Below, piece by piece: positions 38,808 through 46,296 of a DNA stretch of 64,000 bases. Positions within the stretch are counted from its first letter, which is position 1. Each line of letters opens with the position of its first letter. The notes beneath the pieces were generated by a model. The model saw nothing but the letters and a program-made list of their open reading frames with translations. It was not told the origin of the DNA and did not search any database. Position numbers and translations under genes: made by a program. Source of the stretch: an uncultured Bilophila sp. (GTDB lineage Bacteria > Desulfobacterota > Desulfovibrionia > Desulfovibrionales > Desulfovibrionaceae); assembly GCA_902373525.1 (NCBI GenBank), contig CABKMN010000001.1, positions 1 to 64,000 of the forward strand, read 5' to 3'.

Positions 38808-40076
38808 CTATTCGAAGGTTTCCGTGCCGGTGCTCAGTTCGTTCCCTTCCTCTTCCTCGTAGGGCTCGGTGTTCAGATCGCCTTCCAGTCTGGAGACGAG
38901 CAGGGCGCCGGTCGCGTCCCCGAGCACGTTGATGGAGGTGCGGATCATGTCGAGCACGCGGTCGATGCCGGCAATCAGCGCCATGGCTTCCAGCGGAATC
39001 TTGACCTGCGTGAACACGAGGCTGACCATGATGAGCCCCGCGCCGGGAACGCCGGCGGTGCCGATGGAGGCCAGCAGGCCGATAAGGATGACGGTGAGCT
39101 GATCGCTCATGGTCAGGGGAAGGCCGTAGACTTCGGCGGCGAACACCGCCGCGACGCCCATGTAGATGGCGGTGCCGTCCATGTTGATGGTGTTCCCGAG
39201 CGGGATGGAGAAGCTGGACACGCCCTTGGACGCGCCGAGGCGGCGCACGGCCTGCAGGTTGGCGGGAAGCGCCGCCGCGCTGGAGCAGGTCGTGAAGGCC
39301 AGCAGCCAGGGCGCGAAGATGCCGCGGAAGAATCTGGGCAGCGGCATCTTGATCACCCATTTGACCAGCGGGGTGTAGCAGATGAGCACATGGAGGGCGG
39401 AAGCGATGGCGGCGACGAGGATCAGCTTGCCGAGAGGCAGGAGCACCTTGAGGCCGTGCTGGCTGACCGTGTAGGAAATGAGGCCGAACACGCCGATGGG
39501 GGCGTACATCATGACCATGTTGGTCATGCGGATCATCACGTCGCCCATGAGTTCAAAGATGCGGAGCAGGGGCTTGCCCGCTTCGCCGAGGGAACTCAGG
39601 GCAAAGCCGAAGACGACGGCGAAGAAGATGACCTGCAGCATGTTGCCCTTGGCGAGGGCGTCCACGGGGTTCATGGGAACGATGTTCAGCAGGGTCTGGA
39701 TCAGGCCGGGAGGCGTGATTTCCTTGGTCTTGAGGCCTTCCGTGGACAGATCGAGTCCGATGCCGGGCTGCATGATGTTGGCGAGCACGAGACCGATGGC
39801 CACGGCGATGCCCGTGGTCAGGAAATAGTAGATGATCGTTTTGCTCGCGACGCGGCCCAGTTTGCTCAGATCGTGGATGCCGGCGGCGCCCGCGATGAGC
39901 GTGGCGAGCACGAGCGGAACCACGACCATCCTGATAAGCGTGATGAACAGCTGTCCGAGCGGGCGCAGATACGCGGCGGTGAAATCGGCGGACGCAAAGC
40001 TGCCGACGACCACGCCGAGAATCAGGCCGATGACCATTTGGGCCGGCAGGTTCATTTTGGATTGTTTCTTCGTCAT
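38808..40076 (-). CDS. Dicarboxylate/amino-acid:cation symporter (DAACS)
   Basis: 422-residue inner-membrane symporter of the GltP/DctA family for glutamate, aspartate or C4-dicarboxylates. It has about eight hydrophobic segments, the Ser-rich reentrant loop AFTTCSSAAALPANLQ, the signature PLGNTINMDGTAIY and the late ASIGTAGVPGAG plus RTSINVLGDATGA. The C-terminus is an acidic tail. ATG 40076 has GGGGAGGAG upstream and matches the family start. Monocistronic, with its own promoter and terminator. Confidence 0.93.
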   Translation of the reverse strand: MTKKQSKMNLPAQMVIGLILGVVVGSFASADFTAAYLRPLGQLFITLIRMVVVPLVLATLIAGAAGIHDLSKLGRVASKTIIYYFLTTGIAVAIGLVLANIMQPGIGLDLSTEGLKTKEITPPGLIQTLLNIVPMNPVDALAKGNMLQVIFFAVVFGFALSSLGEAGKPLLRIFELMGDVMIRMTNMVMMYAPIGVFGLISYTVSQHGLKVLLPLGKLILVAAIASALHVLICYTPLVKWVIKMPLPRFFRGIFAPWLLAFTTCSSAAALPANLQAVRRLGASKGVSSFSIPLGNTINMDGTAIYMGVAAVFAAEVYGLPLTMSDQLTVILIGLLASIGTAGVPGAGLIMVSLVFTQVKIPLEAMALIAGIDRVLDMIRTSINVLGDATGALLVSRLEGDLNTEPYEEEEGNELSTGTETFE

Positions 40077-40113
40077 AATCCGTCTCCTCCCCTGATACGG
40101 TTGGTGTAAACAG

Positions 40114-40134
40114 GAGACCATCTCTCATGGTCTC
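40114..40134. promoter_or_regulatory. Inverted repeat in the symporter leader
   Basis: GAGACCAT, 5 nt, ATGGTCTC: a perfect 8-bp inverted repeat between the candidate promoter (40149-40177) and the start codon. It is a candidate operator or leader hairpin. Confidence 0.45.
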
Positions 40135-40148
40135 TCTACGGCTGTACG

Positions 40149-40177
40149 TTCATAGACAATTGTGGAGGAAAGGACAA
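40149..40177 (-). promoter_or_regulatory. Candidate promoter of the symporter gene
   Basis: Minus strand: TTGTCC, exactly 17 nt, TATGAA. The rest of the 40077-40436 gap is A+T-rich on the left (poly-T/A stretch near 40185-40225) and shows no other gene. Confidence 0.55.
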
Positions 40178-40436
40178 GACTTCATTCTTTTTTTATTTTT
40201 ACAAACAATTTCATATGATAATGGGGTGCTGTCCGGGAGGGGACGCGCAGCGTCCGAGGCGAAGAAACGAATCTGTCAAAAAGGGGGAAGAGCGACGGAC
40301 GGTGCGGCGGGGTTGACAACGGAGGCGGAAGGCACCATGAGAAAAGAGAATCCTTGAATGCGGAAAGCGGACCCGCGCCGCGCGGATACGCCGAAGACGG
40401 TCCGCTTTCGGGACGCTTTAATCGACCGGAGACGCC

Positions 40437-40658
40437 ATGAATACCGAAACCAAAACGTACGATGTCCTTTTTGTCGCCCGTACGGAGAACGAGAACAAGC
40501 CTGCGGGCATGATCGCGGAGAACGTGGACAAGGCGACCGCCATCCGCCATGCCCAGAAGTATTGCCACCGGAACGAAGACAATGAGGGCGTGATGATCGC
40601 CTACCACGGAACGACCATTCAGCCCGAAGGCTCGGAATGGTGGTTCCACGCCGGTTGA
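40437..40658 (+). CDS. Small hypothetical protein, 73 residues
   Basis: 73-residue soluble protein starting MNTETKTYDVLFVARTENEN and ending EWWFHAG. It shows regular beta/alpha character and codon use like its neighbours. A GGAGACGCC SD-like segment precedes the ATG, and a strong terminator lies 24 nt downstream, which supports a real gene. No family recognised. Confidence 0.55.
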   Translation: MNTETKTYDVLFVARTENENKPAGMIAENVDKATAIRHAQKYCHRNEDNEGVMIAYHGTTIQPEGSEWWFHAG

Positions 40659-40681
40659 TCCGGTCCATCTCAACCAACAAC

Positions 40682-40724
40682 CAGAAACGAACAGCCCGGC
40701 GGCATACCGGGCTGTTCGTTTCTG
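40682..40724. terminator. Bidirectional terminator
   Basis: CAGAAACGAACAGCCCGG and CCGGGCTGTTCGTTTCTG form an 18-bp stem with a 7-nt loop, between the small ORF (+) and mtnP (-). Confidence 0.88.
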
Positions 40725-40743
40725 GTCCGTTTCGGGCGGGCGC

Positions 40744-41514
40744 TCAGGCGCGGGCCGCCGCTTCGGCGACGGCGGGGATGCTCTCCATGAGCAGGGTGGT
40801 TACCTTCTCGGCGTTCCGCTTGAAGACTTCGGACACTTCCTCCCAACTGACCGGGGCCTCGTCCTCCTTCCAGCAGTCGTAGTCGGTGGACATGGCGACC
40901 ACGGCGTAGGGGATTCCGGCCTCATTGGCGAGCGCGGCTTCCGTGGCGATGGACATGTTGATGATGTCGGCGCCCCACAGGCGGAACATGCGGGATTCCG
41001 CCTTGGTGGAGAAACGCGGGCCTTCGATGGTGATGACGGTCCCGGCGGGATGGAACGGGAATCCGTGCCTTCGGCAGCCGTCGATCAGGATGCGGCGCAG
41101 TCCGGCGTCGAACGGTTCGGACATGGCGGCATGGACGGGCTGACCCGGCTTGAAGTAGTCGTGGAACGTCATTTTCCGTTGTTTGGTGAAGTCGATGAAC
41201 TGATCGATGATGACGAGATCGCCGCGCCGGATTTCCTCCCGCAGCGAACCGGTGGCGGTGGTCGCCAGAATATGGGTGCAGCCCGCATCCTTGAGGGCCT
41301 GCACGTTGGCCCGATAGTTCACGGAGGACGGCGCCAGCGTATGGCTGCGCCCGTGCCGGGCCAGAAGCGCCACGGGAACGCCCGCGATTTCGCCTTCACG
41401 GAGAGGGGAGGACGGTTCGCCCCATACCGTGCTGGTGAAGGTGTCCCGTGCGTTGGTGAACATATCCGGATTGTCGAGGCCGCTGCCTCCGATGATGCCT
41501 ATCTTGACAGTCAT
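40744..41514 (-). CDS. mtnP: S-methyl-5'-thioadenosine phosphorylase
   Basis: 256-residue purine-nucleoside phosphorylase of the MTAP type that splits 5'-methylthioadenosine into adenine and methylthioribose-1-phosphate. Visible: IGIIGGSGLDNPDMF, phosphate-binding LARHGRSHTLAPSSVNYRAN, ITIEGPRFSTKAESRMFRLW and NMSIATEAALANEAGIPYA. The start overlaps the aldolase stop (ATGA). Last gene of the mtnA-aldolase-mtnP operon. Confidence 0.94.
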   Translation of the reverse strand: MTVKIGIIGGSGLDNPDMFTNARDTFTSTVWGEPSSPLREGEIAGVPVALLARHGRSHTLAPSSVNYRANVQALKDAGCTHILATTATGSLREEIRRGDLVIIDQFIDFTKQRKMTFHDYFKPGQPVHAAMSEPFDAGLRRILIDGCRRHGFPFHPAGTVITIEGPRFSTKAESRMFRLWGADIINMSIATEAALANEAGIPYAVVAMSTDYDCWKEDEAPVSWEEVSEVFKRNAEKVTTLLMESIPAVAEAAARA

Positions 41515-42179
41515 GTTCCGTTCCTTGTTCCGTGTTGAAGTGAAAGGAGCGCATCCAGCGCCGCAGGGATCGTCGTGCCGTAGGCGATAAGCCCCTCCTC
41601 ATGGCCCGCCGTGACGAACACGCCGCCCGCCGGCGGGAGCTCGGCGGCGAGGCGGGCCACCTCAAGGGACAGGGCGGGCGTGCCGTAGGCGGCGGATTCC
41701 GGCGTATGCGGCCAGTCCCGCGCCAGCAGCGAGGAGAACAGGGCGCGGCTGTGGACGTGGATTACGCAGTGCGCCGCCGGAGCGGCGCGGTAGATGGCCC
41801 CGTGGGTCATGGATTCCGAGGAAGCCTGCACGGGACCATAGGAGGATACCGTGTTGGCGGAGGGATCAAAGGCGTGGACGAGGCTGTAGCCGCGCATGCC
41901 CAGTGTTCGGTGCGCGCCCGTTCCGCTTCCGCTGATGAGGAACAGATCGCCCGCAAGCCGCAGCGAGATGTTGCCGTACCCGATTCCGGACGGAGTGACG
42001 CCGATCAAGCCGGCATCGTGAAGCGCCGTCCGCGCCGCGTCCAGTTCGGGAAAACGCGCCAGAGCGGCCAATGAGACGTCGCGGAGTGCCGGAGGACTTT
42101 TCCGGAGGTACGCTTCAACCTCGCCTAACGTGTGGTGCGCACGGTATTTGACGACGCCTTCCTCCATACCGGGAGTCAT
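41511..42179 (-). CDS. Class II aldolase/dehydratase in MTA salvage operon
   Basis: 222-residue class II aldolase/adducin-fold protein. GYGNISLRL, ISGSGTGAHRTLG, SSESMTHGAIYRAAPAAHCVIHVHSR (Glu plus Zn-binding HxH) and the late FVTAGHEEGL supply the active site. Sitting between mtnA and mtnP, it could be MtnB (methylthioribulose-1-phosphate dehydratase) or, because mtnC/mtnD/mtnK are not seen, an Ald2-type aldolase that makes DHAP and methylthioacetaldehyde. Overlaps both neighbours by 4 nt. Confidence 0.8.
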   Translation of the reverse strand: MTPGMEEGVVKYRAHHTLGEVEAYLRKSPPALRDVSLAALARFPELDAARTALHDAGLIGVTPSGIGYGNISLRLAGDLFLISGSGTGAHRTLGMRGYSLVHAFDPSANTVSSYGPVQASSESMTHGAIYRAAPAAHCVIHVHSRALFSSLLARDWPHTPESAAYGTPALSLEVARLAAELPPAGGVFVTAGHEEGLIAYGTTIPAALDALLSLQHGTRNGT

Positions 42180-43294
42180 GCGCGATTCTCCGCTTCAGGG
42201 TAGAGCGCGACGATGCCCGCCTCCGTAGCGGGGCAGACGCCGCGTTCGGAAATGAGGCCGGTGATCAGCCGGTGGGGGGTTACGTCGAAGGCCCAGTTCC
42301 GCGCGGGGGTTTCATCCGGGCAGATTTGCACGTCGAGGACGCGGCCGTCCGTGGCTTTTCCGGTCATGATCCGGACTTCCTGCGCGCCGCGTTCCTCAAT
42401 GGGGATTTCCCGCATCCCGTCATTCAGCGAAAAGTCGAACGTCGAGGACGGAAGCGCCACATAGAAGGGAATTCCGTTGTCATGGGCCGCCAGCGCCTTG
42501 AGATAGGTACCGATTTTGTTGGCGGCGTCCCCCTGCCGGGTAACGCGGTCCGCGCCCGTGATGACGATGTCCACCATGCCGTGCTGCATGAGGTGGCCGC
42601 CCGCATTGTCCGCGATGAGCGTATGCGGAACGCCGTGCCGGGAAAGCTCCCATGCCGTCAGTCCCGCGCCCTGATTGCGGGGCCGGGTTTCATCGACCCA
42701 GACATGAACGGGAATTCCGGCGTCGTGCGCCGCGTATACGGGAGAAAGCGCAGAGCCGTAATCGACGAAAGCCAGCCAGCCGGCGTTGCAGTGCGTGAGG
42801 ATGTTGACGGGATCCCCGTGCTTCCGGGCGGCGACCCGCTCAAGCAGCGTTTTCCCGTGGGTGCCGATGCGCCTGCACGCTTCGGCGTCTTCGTCGGCGA
42901 TGACCTGCGCCGTCCGGCGGGCTATCCGGCGTTTTTCCTCCGGCGAACCGCCGTGCGCGACGGCGGCAAGTTGCCGTTCGACGGCCCAAGCCAGATTGGA
43001 GGCCGTGGGGCGCGTCTCCTTCAGCGTTGCGGCGGCGGCGCTGAAGAAGGCGTCGAAGGCATCATTCGACGCTGTGGGCGCTTCACGGGCGGCAAGCCAC
43101 ATGCCGTAGCCCGCCGTAGCGCCGATCAGCCCCGCTCCCCGGACAAGCATGTCCCGGATAGCGGCGCAGACGGATTCGAACGCCGGCAGTTCCGCGGTTT
43201 CGAAACGGTGCGGCAGAAGATGCTGATTGATGACGAGCAACCGATCCGCCTCGTCAGTCCAGATGGTCCGGTAGGCTTTCCCGTTTACATTCAC
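42176..43294 (-). CDS. mtnA: Methylthioribose-1-phosphate isomerase
   Basis: 372-residue eIF2B-like isomerase that converts methylthioribose-1-phosphate to the ribulose form. Family features: VRGAGLIGATAGYGMWLAA (here MLVRGAGLIGATAGYG), LTHCNAGWLAFVDYGSALSP with the catalytic Cys, VWVDETRPRNQGAGLTAWEL, ITGADRVTRQGDAANKIGTY and the C-terminal FDVTPHRLITGLISERGV. First gene of the operon; its promoter lies between it and the left element boundary. Confidence 0.95.
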   Translation of the reverse strand: MNVNGKAYRTIWTDEADRLLVINQHLLPHRFETAELPAFESVCAAIRDMLVRGAGLIGATAGYGMWLAAREAPTASNDAFDAFFSAAAATLKETRPTASNLAWAVERQLAAVAHGGSPEEKRRIARRTAQVIADEDAEACRRIGTHGKTLLERVAARKHGDPVNILTHCNAGWLAFVDYGSALSPVYAAHDAGIPVHVWVDETRPRNQGAGLTAWELSRHGVPHTLIADNAGGHLMQHGMVDIVITGADRVTRQGDAANKIGTYLKALAAHDNGIPFYVALPSSTFDFSLNDGMREIPIEERGAQEVRIMTGKATDGRVLDVQICPDETPARNWAFDVTPHRLITGLISERGVCPATEAGIVALYPEAENRA

Positions 43295-43330
43295 AAGAGG
43301 TTCTCCCTGTTGGCGTCAGACGCTCCTGTG

Positions 43331-43360
43331 GCTATAAACGCAGGCGTCGGGAAATGTCCA
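43331..43360 (-). promoter_or_regulatory. Candidate promoter of the mtn operon
   Basis: Minus strand: TGGACA, 18 nt, TATAGC, ending 11 nt short of the left att repeat. Integration of the element would have left it intact. Confidence 0.4.
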
Positions 43361-43370
43361 GAGGAGGCCC

Positions 43371-43384
43371 GTTGTCGTCGGGAG
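43371..43384. repeat. Left attachment-site repeat (attL core candidate)
   Basis: GTTGTCGTCGGGAG, identical to 58701-58714 in the same orientation. It lies 50 nt outside the integrase 3' end, the usual position for attL. Confidence 0.7.
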
Positions 43385-43434
43385 ACAAGGGGGCATTTAC
43401 TGAGGTGACTTAAAAGACAATCCATTTGAGACTG

Positions 43435-44529
43435 TTACTGGAACGTGTCGGAGGATGTTCCGGTTTGCCACATAGTTTCCGCCACATGGCGAATGGAGGG
43501 GAGAGACTCCACGGCGGCCCTTTTCTGCCTGTTCATGACGTACTGGTAATGCTCCAGAATCATGGTGGGAGAACGGTGTCCCATGAGCTTCGCCACGGTT
43601 CCGATGTCCACTCCGGCGGCGAGGGCTTCCGTGGCAAACGCATGCCGGAGATCGTATGGGCGGATTTTTCGGGTTATCCCGGCGCGTCGCAACGTCGCCT
43701 CCCAAGCCCTCTTGATGGACTCGACGGGGCGACCGGCAAAATGGATTACCCATTCGACGGATTTCTCGGAGTCGTCTTTCAACCACCGGAGCATCAGCGG
43801 AAGCAGATCGTTCCGTATGGGCACGTCGCGCCATTGCTCATGAACGTTCTTTTCGGCGGACGGCACATGGATGACTTGGTTCTGTATGTCCACATGCTTC
43901 CATTGCAGCCGAAACAGTTCCGAAGGGCCGACGCGCATTCCGCACTGGGCCCCGAGCAGGATGACCCGCCGAACATGCTCCGGGGCGCAGGGAAGCATGG
44001 CGGCGAGTTCTTCCTGTGTCGGCGGTACGAATTTTTCGTAATCGGCCTTCGGAAGCGCCGGAAACGGAGGAACGACCTCCATCATTTTTTCGTCTACGCT
44101 CCACTGAAGTACGGCCCGCAGGACCGAAAAGGTTTTCTTGATGGTCGTCCCCTTGAGCCCGCTCCGCATGAGGTGCTCTTTGAGTGTTTTCAGATCGCCC
44201 GCGGACAGTTCATGGAGAGGGATACCGGGGAAGACGCGCAGTACCCTTTTCATCGTACAGATATGGGCACGCAGCCATTTCTTTTTGAAGCTCTTTTCTT
44301 TGAGATACAGGTAATACGCCGACTCGATCGTATGCCGTATCTTCGGTTCGCCGGATTCCTCTTTGCGGAACAGGTCACGCTCGTATCTGAGCTGGTACTT
44401 TTTGAGGGCATCTTGCTTCTTGGCTTCCTCCTCCGTTTCGACGTAAAGGGACTCGCGCTTGAGCGTGAAGGGATTGTTCCAATACACTTCCCATGGCTTT
44501 TTACGGCCTTCCCGATGCCTGATGGCCAT
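43435..44529 (-). CDS. int: Tyrosine-type phage integrase
   Basis: 364-residue site-specific recombinase. There is an N-terminal SAM-like/arm-binding region, then a catalytic domain with GAQCGMRVGPSELFRLQW (first Arg), IRPYDLRHAFATEALAAGVD (H-x-x-R-type box in the form DLRHAFA) and GHRSPTMILEHYQYV with the nucleophilic Tyr. It lies beside the left 14-bp repeat and is transcribed toward it, as in many integrated phages and satellites. Confidence 0.93.
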   Translation of the reverse strand: MAIRHREGRKKPWEVYWNNPFTLKRESLYVETEEEAKKQDALKKYQLRYERDLFRKEESGEPKIRHTIESAYYLYLKEKSFKKKWLRAHICTMKRVLRVFPGIPLHELSAGDLKTLKEHLMRSGLKGTTIKKTFSVLRAVLQWSVDEKMMEVVPPFPALPKADYEKFVPPTQEELAAMLPCAPEHVRRVILLGAQCGMRVGPSELFRLQWKHVDIQNQVIHVPSAEKNVHEQWRDVPIRNDLLPLMLRWLKDDSEKSVEWVIHFAGRPVESIKRAWEATLRRAGITRKIRPYDLRHAFATEALAAGVDIGTVAKLMGHRSPTMILEHYQYVMNRQKRAAVESLPSIRHVAETMWQTGTSSDTFQ

Positions 44530-44568
44530 ACTGAATAGCTCCTGTGCAAAGGGGGCCGCGCCGGTACG

Positions 44569-44871
44569 CTACTGGTGAGCGGACCCCGTTCCATACAGAT
44601 CGGTCCAAAGCTGGTTGAACGGCACGTCAACCACACGCATTTTCGTGTTTGGCCGTACCCGCTTCGGTACTTTTTCCTTTGCCTGAGCCTCAGCATGTAA
44701 TGTGTCGATCACCGTCATAACGGCGCGACGATGCCAGCGCAAGCCGTCCCCGCGTCCGGGGCCGAGGTCCACGGGCTGGACGCCGTGGGCGGCGAGAACC
44801 TTGCGGGCCTTCTTTTCTGGCATGTTGAGGATGAAGGGGAGCTCTCTGGTCTTCAGCAGTTCCGGTTCCAT
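44569..44871 (-). CDS. Small DNA-binding-like protein, excisionase candidate
   Basis: 100-residue basic protein encoded just upstream of int. The N-terminal LPFILNMPEKKARKVLAAHG followed by GRGDGLRWHRRAVMTVIDTL resembles the winged-helix arrangement of AlpA/Xis-type recombination directionality factors. That is only a pattern-level match. The ATG at 44871 overlaps the stop of the upstream gene, and the longer frame is antisense or out of frame over it. Confidence 0.5.
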   Translation of the reverse strand: MEPELLKTRELPFILNMPEKKARKVLAAHGVQPVDLGPGRGDGLRWHRRAVMTVIDTLHAEAQAKEKVPKRVRPNTKMRVVDVPFNQLWTDLYGTGSAHQ

Positions 44872-45386
44872 CAGGCCACCTCCATATAGAGTTTGGTTCC
44901 CAGTTCCGCCGTCTCGGGAATGGTGGCTTCCAGCCCTTCGGCGAGGCGTTCCACGACCGTGTAAAGATACCGCCACGGATAGCGGTTCGTGATGGCGCCC
45001 GCGGCGTTCTTGCGGCGAACCGCCTTCCCGTACCAGACCGGGCATGTGGCCCGGACGTCCACGAGCAGGGTATGGGCGCAGAAGATTGCCGCGCCCCAGT
45101 GGGTGTACTGTTCGCGCGGGGATTTTTGCGGTCCGCAGTCGATGCGGGAAAGGACGATCCGCAGCTTTTCGATGAGCTCCGAGTCTGTCCGGTTGGACAC
45201 CGGCCGCCGCTCCAGCATCTCCTCGCATTCCCCGAGCCAGTGCCGGATTTTGTCCATGAGGTCGTCGAACCGGTGGTCGTGGGTCTTGCCCATGACATCG
45301 ACGTAGGCCCGCAGGAGCCGCAGCGCGAGGCAGCACCGGGCGCGCTGCACGACCTCCGGCGGGGGCGGGAAGCGTTTCTTCATCAT
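44871..45386 (-). CDS. Phage-element hypothetical protein
   Basis: 171-residue soluble protein with several Cys and Trp residues, no signal peptide and no recognised domain. The start at 45386 (MMKKRFPPPP) has CAGGAG 8 nt upstream; the frame stays open further upstream but crosses a terminator (45407-45433). First gene of the minus-strand early operon that ends with int. Confidence 0.6.
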   Translation of the reverse strand: MMKKRFPPPPEVVQRARCCLALRLLRAYVDVMGKTHDHRFDDLMDKIRHWLGECEEMLERRPVSNRTDSELIEKLRIVLSRIDCGPQKSPREQYTHWGAAIFCAHTLLVDVRATCPVWYGKAVRRKNAAGAITNRYPWRYLYTVVERLAEGLEATIPETAELGTKLYMEVA

Positions 45387-45404
45387 GATTCTGGCTCCTG
45401 ATAC

Positions 45405-45433
45405 GGAAAAAGCCCGGACCTCATTCCGGGCTT
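45405..45433 (-). terminator. Terminator upstream of the early operon
   Basis: AGCCCGG, 8-nt loop, CCGGGCT, with TTTT on the minus strand. It lies ahead of, not after, the minus-strand gene and separates it from the CRISPR cassette. Confidence 0.7.
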
Positions 45434-45453
45434 CCTGTGGCTTCAGAAAAAAG

Positions 45454-45482
45454 TTGTCGAAAAAAAGGATTGAGAATAAGGT
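45454..45482 (+). promoter_or_regulatory. Candidate promoter and leader of the CRISPR array
   Basis: TTGTCG, exactly 17 nt, TAAGGT. The predicted start near 45489 leaves about 24 nt to the first repeat. The region is A-rich, as CRISPR leaders usually are, and lies on the side predicted by repeat orientation. Confidence 0.6.
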
Positions 45483-45512
45483 AATCATGAATCATTTTCG
45501 CCAACGCCGAAG

Positions 45513-45720
45513 GTTATCCGCCGCGTAGGCGGTTTAGAAGGGTCCAGAGTCCAGAACGCGAGCTTTCAAGTGGTTATCCGCCGCGTAGGCGGTTTAGAAG
45601 GGATTGCGCCGATGCGGTAAAGGCACTGATGCGTTATCCGCCGCGTAGGCGGTTTAGAAGGTGACGGAGAGAGCGTAGCGAGCGAGGGCGCGGTTATCCG
45701 CCGCGTAGGCGGTAACAACG
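45513..45720 (+). CRISPR. Mini CRISPR array, type I-F-like, 4 repeats, 3 spacers
   Basis: Repeats of 28 bp at 45513-45540, 45573-45600, 45633-45660 and 45693-45720; each begins GTTATCCGCCGCGTAGGCGG and the first three end TTTAGAAG. The three spacers are all exactly 32 bp (45541-45572, 45601-45632, 45661-45692) and unrelated to each other. The CCGCC-5 nt-GGCGG stem, 28/32 spacing and AGAAG end match type I-F repeats (consensus GTTCACTGCCGTATAGGCAG then CTAAGAAA). The last repeat is degenerate from its 22nd base (AACAACG), as expected at the leader-distal end, so transcription should run on the plus strand. There are no cas genes in the window; the array sits inside the phage-like element. Confidence 0.9.
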
Positions 45721-45721
45721 C

Positions 45722-45758
45722 TGAAAGGCGACTCATTCAGGTGAGCCGCCTTTGTTTG
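45722..45758. terminator. Terminator after the CRISPR array
   Basis: AAAGGCGACTCA and TGAGCCGCCTTT form a 12-bp stem with one mismatch, followed by GTTTGG, immediately after the last repeat. With the leader promoter it makes the array a self-contained transcription unit. Confidence 0.7.
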
Positions 45759-45852
45759 GTCATTCTTCGCCTGCGCAGGGTGTTCCGTCCAGCACTTTGT
45801 AGGCGTACTTGTGTCACAGCGAGGGCTTGGTGATGAGGAGCACTCGCGCCGG

Positions 45853-46296
45853 TCAGAGGATGCTGACGGCGGAGACGGAACGGAGTTGCGCGAGGAGTTC
45901 CTGTACGGCCAGTTCGCGGGCCGGTTCGTAGGTGACGGACAGGATCAGGGTCGTGGTGACCGGAGGCGCGGTGGGGAAGTCGTCTTCTTCGATGAAGGAA
46001 GCTGCGGGCGCTGGCGTCGGCACGGCCTGCCGGGCTTCCTCGGTTGCGGCTTCGCGCGCGGCCTTGTCCCGCGCCTGCCGTTCGCGCAGGTTGGCCTCGG
46101 CGGCGAACGTCTGCGCGATGACGGAGGCGGCTTCCTCCCCGGTGATGTCCAGCGACAGGCAGGGCGCGAACTTGCCCATCGGGAGCGGGACCCGCAGGAC
46201 AAGCCCCTGAGTGTGCAGCTTTCCGAACTCCGGGCGATGGGGGCGGAGCAATGAGCTGGAGCGTTTCCAACGAACCGGCTCCCGTCCGGCGCGCAC
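45853..46296 (-). CDS. Phage-element hypothetical protein, start uncertain
   Basis: The minus frame encodes up to 147 residues. Residues from about 28 on look authentic: GLVLRVPLPMGKFAPCLSLD, a long Ala/Glu/Arg-rich helix (EANLRERQARDKAAREAATE), a Pro-rich linker and a beta-like C-terminus. The first 25-30 residues look like non-coding sequence and overlap the divergent VRR-NUC start; the first ATG is at 46179, without an SD. The 5' end may have been lost in a deletion. No family recognised. Confidence 0.45.
   Translation of the reverse strand: MRAGREPVRWKRSSSLLRPHRPEFGKLHTQGLVLRVPLPMGKFAPCLSLDITGEEAASVIAQTFAAEANLRERQARDKAAREAATEEARQAVPTPAPAASFIEEDDFPTAPPVTTTLILSVTYEPARELAVQELLAQLRSVSAVSIL

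Noticed and set aside
43295..43434. Search for a tRNA or tmRNA gene at the left att site, a frequent integration target.
   Set aside because: No tRNA-like fold or T-loop consensus is seen at either end; the site appears intergenic.
45513..45720. Possibility that the four repeats are simple tandem or attachment-type repeats rather than CRISPR.
   Set aside because: Exact 28/32 periodicity, unrelated spacers, a type I-F-like stem and a degenerate last repeat make CRISPR far more likely.
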